This document shows, in pieces, positions 6,687 to 6,785 of a stretch of 6,785 bases of DNA; position 1 is the stretch's first letter; every line of letters begins with the position of its first letter. Source of the stretch: Candidatus Hydrogenedentota bacterium (GTDB lineage: Bacteria > Hydrogenedentota > Hydrogenedentia > Hydrogenedentales > SLHB01); contig JAKJDA010000160.1 in assembly GCA_022706165.1 (NCBI GenBank), positions 1 through 6,785 of the forward strand, given 5' to 3'. The notes beneath the pieces are model-generated. The model had not been told where the DNA came from, did no database searches, and was given only the letters and a program-made list of their open reading frames with translations. A program made the translations under genes and the position numbers.

Positions 6687-6785
6687 ATGACCTTTCCAGA
6701 TACCTTTGCATGGGGCGTGGCGACCGCTTCGGCCCAGATCGAGGGCGCGACAAATCTAGACGGGCGCGGCTTGTCCATTTGGGAC
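6687..6785 (+). CDS. Glycoside hydrolase family 1 (beta-glucosidase type), N-terminus only
   Basis: Thirty-three codons are visible before the window ends. They carry the family 1 N-terminal signature, FAWGVATASAQIEGA followed by DGRGLSIWD, which forms the first strand and helix of the TIM barrel. Gln17 corresponds to the glutamine that contacts the sugar in the -1 subsite. Family members are usually about 440-480 residues and hydrolyse beta-glucosides, beta-galactosides or their 6-phosphates by a retaining mechanism with two glutamates, which lie outside this window. The ATG at 6687 has AGGGAG at 6674-6679, seven bases upstream. There is no signal peptide, so the enzyme should be cytoplasmic and act on imported sugars. 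The 50-bp gap to the STAS gene allows co-transcription with the signalling genes. The substrate cannot be told from this fragment. Confidence 0.88.
   Translation, partial: MTFPDTFAWGVATASAQIEGATNLDGRGLSIWD

Overview
The window is GC-rich, densely coding bacterial DNA with clear Shine-Dalgarno sequences and short or overlapping gene junctions. Sensors built from Reg_prop propeller repeats plus a Y_Y_Y domain are known mainly from free-living or polysaccharide-degrading groups such as Bacteroidetes, Planctomycetes, Verrucomicrobia, Acidobacteria and deltaproteobacteria-like lineages. The base composition argues against typical Bacteroidetes, but no phylum can be assigned from this sequence alone.

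Layout. The left edge (1-354) carries two minus-strand genes that overlap by 4 bp: a complete 68-residue protein and the first 50 residues of a second. I recognise neither. A roughly 310-bp divergent intergenic region (355-664) follows; it holds a plausible promoter for the minus-strand pair and nothing convincing for the plus strand. From 665 to 6636 four plus-strand genes form a very tight unit: (1) a 1289-residue sensor histidine kinase with 14 propeller blades, Y_Y_Y, coiled coil, GAF, PAS, HisKA and HATPase; (2) a 126-residue stand-alone receiver protein; (3) a 397-residue receiver fused to a SpoIIE/RsbU-type PP2C phosphatase; (4) a 175-residue STAS-domain anti-sigma antagonist of the HsbA type. 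After 50 bp a fifth gene starts at 6687 and runs off the window; its 33 residues carry the N-terminal signature of glycoside hydrolase family 1 (beta-glucosidase type).

How they may work together (inference). The propeller kinase would sense a ligand and phosphorylate one or both receivers. The receiver-phosphatase would then dephosphorylate a serine (probably Ser65) of the STAS protein, which would switch partners and release or bind a downstream target such as an anti-sigma factor. The GH1 gene would be a neighbouring catabolic gene, possibly in the same transcript.

The notable points are three. A glycan-sensor-like propeller module that normally drives DNA-binding output is coupled to a partner-switching phosphatase/STAS output. 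The sensor shows no signal peptide and no transmembrane segment, so it should be cytoplasmic. No anti-sigma serine kinase or sigma factor that would close the circuit is present in the window.
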